This document shows positions 58,486 to 64,000 of a stretch of DNA of 64,000 bases, piece by piece. The notes beneath the pieces are model-generated. The model saw only the letters and a list, made by a program, of their open reading frames with translations. It searched no databases and was not told the origin of the DNA. A program made the translations under genes and the position numbers. Position 1 is the first letter of the stretch; every line of letters begins with the position of its first letter. The DNA is from Talinum fruticosum. Taxonomy: Eukaryota; Streptophyta; Magnoliopsida; Caryophyllales; Talinaceae. Location of the stretch: the NCBI GenBank assembly GCA_021018815.1, contig JAITYX010000025.1:3320501-3384500 (forward strand), written 5' to 3'.

Positions 58486-58919
58486 TGAATCGCTTATAGG
58501 GTGTCTGTTTATTAATGTAATATTTTCTTTTTAATAAGGACTCTTATGCACTCGGGATGAGATGCGGGACTCAATTCTAAAAATGCGTTCTTTTATTTAG
58601 TATGATGCACAAAATCTTTAAAAAAAATACAAAGACAAAATTTATCAAAAAAAAAAATTGCACTAGCCCCCATTCCCCCAAAATAAAATAATCAAAAGAG
58701 AAAAGGAAAATCTTAAGTGCATGGTCCAAAAGAACAACACGCTTTTTTTATGAACTTATGTAGAAAAAATGAAATGGCCCAAGGAGTACTCGGGCCAAAA
58801 AACCATGAAAATGGGTCAGCCCACGACCATGGTCCGTGCTCGCCATCGGCGAATCCCGTGGCACTCGTGATTTCTTGGTGATCAAGTTGTAGTAGGATTC
58901 TAAGAACTCCAAAAACTCC
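58486..58919. other. Conserved 3' UTR block between antisense genes
   Basis: 58510-58700 matches 13190-13330 (B) and 52760-52920 (D), with a TTCTAAAAATGC motif and an A-rich run before TAGCCCCCA. 58700-58919 is the upstream region of antisense gene 2. Confidence 0.6.
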
Positions 58920-58928
58920 TATAAATAG
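58920..58928 (+). promoter_or_regulatory. TATA box of antisense gene 2
   Basis: TATAAATAG on the plus strand, 105 bases before the ATG at 59025. An in-frame ATG at 58938 is too close to the TATA box to be in the transcript. Confidence 0.55.
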
Positions 58929-59024
58929 GATCCGCTTATGCTGCCAAAAAATCCCATATCCAAGAGAACCTTCGCTACCCAAACTAAGAGCATACCGTAT
59001 CCCTTTCTTCCATCCAAAATCAAC

Positions 59025-60629
59025 ATGAATTTCATGACTAAGTTAACACGATGGATGCATGAGATGAGTAATATGGATAGATCCGGGTTAACCAATTATG
59101 GGTTGAATGTCCTCTTCAAGCATTCGCCAGTGAAGGTCTATTGGACCTTCTAAAGAGCCGTTGTGGCCTATTGGGATCCTCACCACCACGTCTTTAGGTT
59201 TGGGGATAAGGAACTATACCCCCGCATGAAGAAATCGATGCCATATTAGGCAGCTTTTAAACAAACAAAACTTGCTATATCTAAATCTTCGAAAATCGTC
59301 ATGAGACTTACAAATATTTGTTGAAATTGAGCAATAAAGTATAGGGTGCATTCTTATTGGGAACCAGGTAAATATGACCAATCTCATGAAACACTATCGA
59401 AACATGTTTGCCTATGCCGAAGCCATCATCATCCTGAGGCGGCGAGCTATTATCACCTGTCTAATAGGTGGATTCCTACTCGGTAGGAGGTCACGGGGAT
59501 TTGGCACGAGCGGCGCTATTGAGTTTAGTTGAACAATTAGAGAATTATTTTTCTCTAACTCCCCTAATAGTTTTTGAGACAATCATAGGTTTAGACCAGG
59601 TTGAAGAAAATTATGAGGAAGACTTCTCCGGAAGCCCCTTGTTATCGCAGTACGCACAAAACGACGAACATGAACAAGCGACGTGAACCGTTCAGCGGCG
59701 CCGGCCACATGGCGGTTGTCCGATGCTGCCGAGACCGAGACACCTCCGAGTGTACACCAAAAACTCTAAACTTTGTTTCCGCTCAACCTGTCATTATTTT
59801 TTTTATTTGGTTTTGCTCTCGTTGGGCCTAAAAGATTGGACGTTGACCGTGCAAGACACTAATATTTAATTTTGCATCTATGATGTGCGGATCTGGTTAA
59901 TGGAGCACCTAAAGCTAATTCGAGGCTCCCTCGGTTGATACATAGTTAGCGACTCGGTTACGCCAATGAAAACGAAACGCGGTGGTATTTGATCACCCGA
60001 CTTCTTGGTGGGAGGAATTCCTCAAGAATCACAATAACTATCTTCTTTGGTAAGTTAAGCACTCGGAAGGTGTCCTAGTTCAAAACACACACCTCGTAGC
60101 ACCCTTCCATACGTCTACTAGGCCTAGAAAACAATATGTATTACTTCCCTAGTCCTATGTTGCGGCGAGATGGGAAGAGAGCAAACAATACCTTTATTGG
60201 ACTCGTATCTAGCGAGTACATTTGAATTGTTCAAAGGGTGTGGTAACTCTAATTGTACCAAGCCGTGGCCCGAATATCTGGAGGAGTTTACTAAAGTTGT
60301 TGACACCTGCGGACTTATTGATACCTTAAGGCATACGCAACACTTCTATTTCTCCCTATTATCTAGAGTGGATAATAGAAGTAGATCCCCAACGGCAGAA
60401 GGCACCGAGACTCGGAGAGATGAATTTTGAAGAAGTTTTCCCTGCTGTTGCCCCTCTCTAAATTCACGAAATAAAACCTCGGATGGCTAAACGCGTTCGT
60501 CGAAGAGAAACCGAAGCCAAATAAGTTGAAGAAAGGAGGGCCCGTCGAATTCAAGACCTAAAGGAACACACCGGGGATGAAGAAGCTGAGTCTAGTGACC
60601 CTAAAGGAAAGAAAGTAAACATAGACTAG
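59025..60629 (+). pseudogene. Antisense gene 2: plant-transposon-associated protein
   Basis: From ATG 59025 (MNFMTKLTRWMHEMSN) the frame reaches a TAA at 59151-59153 and continues in frame with RAVVAYWDPHHHVFRFGDKE LY (59154-59218), a signature of a large plant-transposon protein family, annotated as DUF7745 as I recall. Later pieces are VGGHGDLARAALLSLVEQLE and TPLIVFETIIGLDQVEE (59482-59605), LMEHLKLIRGSLG (about 59897-59936), LLDSYLASTFELFKGCGN (60191-60245) and a basic Arg/Glu-rich tail ending at TAG 60627-60629. Frameshifts and stops throughout. Function unknown. Confidence 0.55.
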
Positions 60630-61010
60630 GGCATACACTCTTTGGATTGAAGTTAGGATAAAATAAAAAAAATTGAGGTTTAGTTCTGCCTCTTTAGAAC
60701 ACTCGTTATTAGTACTTTTACAAGTATTGTGTTGGCAAATATTTGTTTCCCTTTATTAGTTATGTATTTAGATAAGTAGTAGACTTACCTTTTATTAAAT
60801 AAAAGTAAGTGTTATGCTATACTTTTATATTTATATCACTCACTTAGAGGTAAAAAAAATGAATAAATTGGACAGACCTAATTGGACAGACCCTTAAAAT
60901 AAATAAAACACACTAATGAACCACCTAATTGGGTAATCCAAGTAAATAAATAAGGGAACAGATAATCCGACACTTGAAGACGAATCGAGAATAAAAGGAA
61001 AGACTATGAC
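60630..61010 (-). other. Non-coding region after pol of element E
   Basis: AT-rich; 60780-60990 is colinear with 1650-1830 of element A (TAAGTGTTATGCTATA, then ATTGGAC repeats). No ORF. Confidence 0.6.
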
Positions 61011-62040
61011 CAGGCCAGCCTACTGTTGTCCGGGTGGTGATCGATGCCCTCCATGGCGTAGCCTGGTTGGGCTGAGCTCAGCTACTTGCCAAGGGTTATG
61101 TTAGACGTAGTAGTTCTTCGGTTGATCTAACTAGGTATACTGAAAAATCTCTTCTCCATCCAAATTAGTTAATTTTACCGCTCCACCGGGTAAGATCCGG
61201 CTAAGTACAAATGGGCCTTGCCAATTGGGCTTAAATTTTCCCCATGGGTCCTGAATTGGTGCTTTGATCTCCTTAAGGACCAAATCCCTAATTTTAAATT
61301 CCCTAGATATGCGAGCTTGGTATATTTGGACATTATATAAGGTGTTGAGGTGCGTCTCATCCAATAATACTAACTCCTTATAGCGTTCTTTAGCTCATTC
61401 CGCTTCTAGAATCGGCTCTTAGCAACTATCCTTAATGAGGGAATGTCAATCTCAATTGGAAAGGCTGCTTCCATACCATAAACTAGAGAGTAAGGCGTTG
61501 CTCCTATAGAGGCTCTAATAGATGTTCTATAATCCCACAAGGCGAAAGGCAATTTCTCGGGCCAATCCTTATAGGTAACTGCCATTTTCTCCACTATTTT
61601 ATGAATATTCTTATTAACGACCTCAACAACTCAATTGGATCGAGGTCGATACAAGAAAGATTTATGATGTTGGATTTTGTACTTACCCAACAAATCCGCT
61701 ACTTCCTTCTTAAAATGGCTACCATGATCACTTATTAGCTCGTGGGGTACCCCGTAACAATAGATGATATTTCGGGTAATGAAATTGGCTACCTGTTTCA
61801 ACGTCAAAGTTGCATAAGACGCCACCTCTACCCGTTTTGTGAATTAGTCGATTACTACTAACACAAATTCATGACCGCCTATTCCTTTAGAGGTCACCTT
61901 GCCAATAATGTCTATTACCCAAACCGAAAATGGCCATGGTGAAGCTAACGTTGTGAGAAATGTCAACGGTTGGTGTTGTAAATTTGCATACACCTAACAT
62001 TTATGGCACTTTCTAACAAAATCATGACAGATCCGATGCC
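61011..62040 (-). pseudogene. Integrase of Tat element E
   Basis: Minus strand: catalytic core with NFITRNIIYCYGVPHELISDHGSHFKKEVAD (61700-61800; second Asp present) and the NGAVEAANKN-type motif, which keeps its Glu here but has a nonsense codon in place of Gly (about 61635). Then comes WDYRTSIRASIGATPYSLVYG (61467-61530), and the C-terminal part with RISREFKIRDLVLKEI and GPFVLSRILPGGAVKL, then LTNLDGEEIF (61131-61320). Upstream to 62040 the first part is degraded. Confidence 0.75.
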
Positions 62041-62095
62041 ATGGTCGACTAGTAATAACCGAGTCTCCGAACTTTCGGGACTAAGATCCTACCAT

Positions 62096-62472
62096 TCATA
62101 TGAGGTCCATACTCCCCACCCTGAATCTCCTCCATGATTCACTTTGCTTCATGTCCATTGACAAAAAGTAAGCTAATCGCAGAATTGGTTTTATTGAACA
62201 GTTGCCTCTAATTGATGAAGAATTGGGTGGCCAACATCCCGATAGCTCATTGGGCTCTAGGTGTGGAGTCCAAGGGATACTCTTGTTTATCCAAATACTG
62301 ATAAATATCATGATACTAATTGGTATGGTCAGTATTAGACACTTCTAATGTACAAATGTGTGCAGGGTGACTCCGTCGCTTAATGTGAACGGGCATTGAA
62401 TGAATGCCGGTAGGGATATTGATTATGGATGCTAACTTATCTAGTTGCATCCGCAAATTGATTATCATCCCT
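62096..62472 (-). pseudogene. Tat RNase H fragment of element E
   Basis: Minus strand, the end of the second RNase H and linker: DNQFADA-like reading at 62435-62465, then PWTPHLEPNELSGCWPPN (62220-62275), matching 3035-3070 of element A. It is cut at 62472 by the family F LTR. Confidence 0.6.
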
Positions 62473-64000
62473 TGTTAGGCTTGTCGTACAACAACAAATT
62501 AAACCACTACTTATGCTTATAATAAACAATATAGCAAGGGGAAGTACGGATCGAATCCACGAGGAAAGATACCGTAAAAAAAAAAAATCAAACTTTCAAT
62601 CTAATTAAACTAACTATTCTAGTTATTTACCTTGTAAAATTCAAACATAAATTTCTAATTTTAATTCTAAGAAAAACTTCTGAGATTATGCACTATTATT
62701 CTAATAACCTAAATTTGACAAAACTATCCTAATTAATTCTGGAAAAATCAAAACAGAAAATCAAATAAAAAAAACTTAAACAGAAAATTAAAACATAGAA
62801 TAATTCAGAATTAAATAACTAAAAATAACAAAAAATTATCTAATAATATAAATAAATATCCCAGACAGAATATAAAGTTTATAATAACCAAGAAATATTT
62901 TTTATAATTTTTTAGAATAATTAAAACAGAAAACTAAAGCAGAAAATAAATAAATTCTAAAACAGAAAATTAAATAAATAAAATTCTGCACTAAATTAAT
63001 TACGAAAATAAATACTAAATTTATCCAGAATAATAATACTAATTTTCTAAACCTAACCAGACCCTAAAAATATAAAAACAAAATTTAAAACCTAATTTAC
63101 GAATTTATTTTATTAAAAACCTACAGTAATTAAATTCAAGAATTAAATCTGAAAAAATATTAAATTAATTCCAAAAATTCTAAAATTTAATCACAGCAAA
63201 TTAGGACTCTATATAAACCTTAAAAGAAGATAAAACATGAAAAATAATAAAAGAAACTATTTTTAAACTAATTTCTAACAAACTAACTCAAAAATAATAA
63301 AAACTGATAGAAAAATAATCCGAAAATTAAAATATATAAAGACTCAAAATTAAATTAAAATAAAATTACTAAAACTAACCTAAAATAATGATCTTTAGGG
63401 GGATAATGAAATTGATAATAAAAGACTATAACTTTGTAAATAAAAATTGACAAACTAAAGAAAATAACTAAAAAGCAAACAAATAATTATCAAAGATATA
63501 AAATTAATGAAAACACTTAGTATAATCTATATCCACCATGCAAATTATTATTTATCATTAACACACAAATTGATCTACCCATAAGCTAAACTGTAGAAGA
63601 CAACCACTAGCGGATCTTCCCCATTTTTCCTTAGTTATTAGTTTACTTAGGCCTACCCCTAATATAAACCCTACTAATATTGATAACCCTAACACTAACA
63701 CTAGAATTTAATCAAATTAGAGCATTAAGTATTAGAAAAACATCATCTAGCACCTAATAACCAATCTACTATAAAATTGATTTAAGAAGGATCTATGATA
63801 ATTTCCTAATTAAAAGAGATGGGTATGAGCTATCCATGATTAAGTAGGGTGATACTTATGTCTAAAAGATCAAGCAATTACGTACTTAAACCCTTTAAAC
63901 TATCATATGAATTTATATAAAACTAAATAGCGTGCGCTCTAATTAATTAGGCATAAACTCATAAACATTAAAATCAAATTATCATAGAATCATGGATCGA
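62473..64000 (-). mobile_element. Family F LTR (right copy, continues past window)
   Basis: Starts TGTTAGGCTTGTCGTAC inside Tat RNase H coding sequence. On the minus strand this is a U5-like end with CCTCGTGGATTCGATCCGTA, a pattern seen at LTR ends of several plant gypsy families. The rest is very AT-rich with AAACAGAAAA words (62740-63000) and no ORF. It matches 48990-49710 inverted and 1-160 directly. The flanking base set TCCCT (62468-62472) would be its target duplication, which cannot be checked because the other end lies outside. Confidence 0.6.

Larger units (their letters stand above)
53118..62472 (-). mobile_element. Tat element E with two antisense genes
   Basis: Read on the minus strand: pol (RNase H end and integrase, 62472-61011), 3' region, 3' LTR (53118-55124). 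Between pol and LTR are two genes on the opposite strand (55895-58485 and 59025-60629). The 5' part (LTR, gag, RT) is missing because a family F LTR interrupts at 62473. The antisense genes and purine tract sit in the same element body, since conserved blocks 55125-55440 and 58510-58700 match the 3' UTRs of B and D. Confidence 0.8.

Noticed and set aside
59640..59840. Possible Tat LTR fragment (GGCGCCGGCCACATGGCG) within antisense gene 2
   Set aside because: The similarity to LTR sequence around 54570 is limited to one short GC-rich phrase; no boundaries or duplication.
55895..60629. The antisense genes as ordinary host genes
   Set aside because: Blocks on both sides belong to the Tat 3' UTR, and both genes are of transposon-associated families with several disabling changes.

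Overview
The window is plant nuclear DNA made almost entirely of nested, decayed transposable elements. I see no convincing cellular gene, tRNA, rRNA or CRISPR array. Evidence for a flowering plant: Ty3/gypsy elements of the Tat type (extra RNase H between RT and integrase, LTRs running TGTAGGAACC to GTGTCTACA, minisatellites, antisense extra genes), a Ty1/copia element primed by initiator tRNA-Met, a gypsy element primed by tRNA-Asp, a probable chromovirus solo LTR, and a CACTA (En/Spm) transposon with TNP2-type and Transposase_24-type genes. The species cannot be named; a repeat-rich, probably pericentromeric or heterochromatic region is likely.

Layout. 1-1649: an LTR-like repeat (family F), a dispersed repeat (X) and the right end of a CACTA element. 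1650-9814: Tat element A on the minus strand with gag, RT, RNase H, integrase, leader, primer-binding site and 5' LTR. 9815-16484: Tat element B on the minus strand, with LTR, minisatellite 3' UTR, gag and leader but no pol. 16487-17391: a fold-back of repeat X and an (AT)n tract. 17521-18514: an unrecognised broken ORF and unassigned DNA. 18515-42397: one Ty1/copia element on the plus strand, split by two large insertions. The first is gypsy element G (20051-35031, gag-pro only), which holds a copia-family solo LTR (20404-21999) and a CACTA transposon (25572-30947). The second is a 3.2 kb chromovirus-like solo LTR (37652-40838). 42398-62472: a chain of partial Tat elements on the minus strand (C, D, E), interrupted by a copia-family solo LTR (44032-45563) and a family F fragment (48631-49913). 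62473-64000: the end of another family F LTR inserted in E's pol.

Four insertions can be ordered from target-site duplications: TAAGA (37652-40838), GAAGC (20404-21999), TTAAG (44032-45563) and GTG (25572-30947). GGCAT/GGCAC for element G is a one-mismatch match.

The most interesting part is Tat element E (53118-62472). Between its 3' LTR and its pol it carries two genes on the opposite strand, each with its own TATA box. The first (55895-58485) encodes a plant-mobile-domain-like protein and keeps apparent GT-AG introns. The second (59025-60629) resembles the related plant-transposon family with a WDP...FRFGD motif. Both are now broken. In sibling elements B and D the same position holds a ~45 bp minisatellite instead of the genes.
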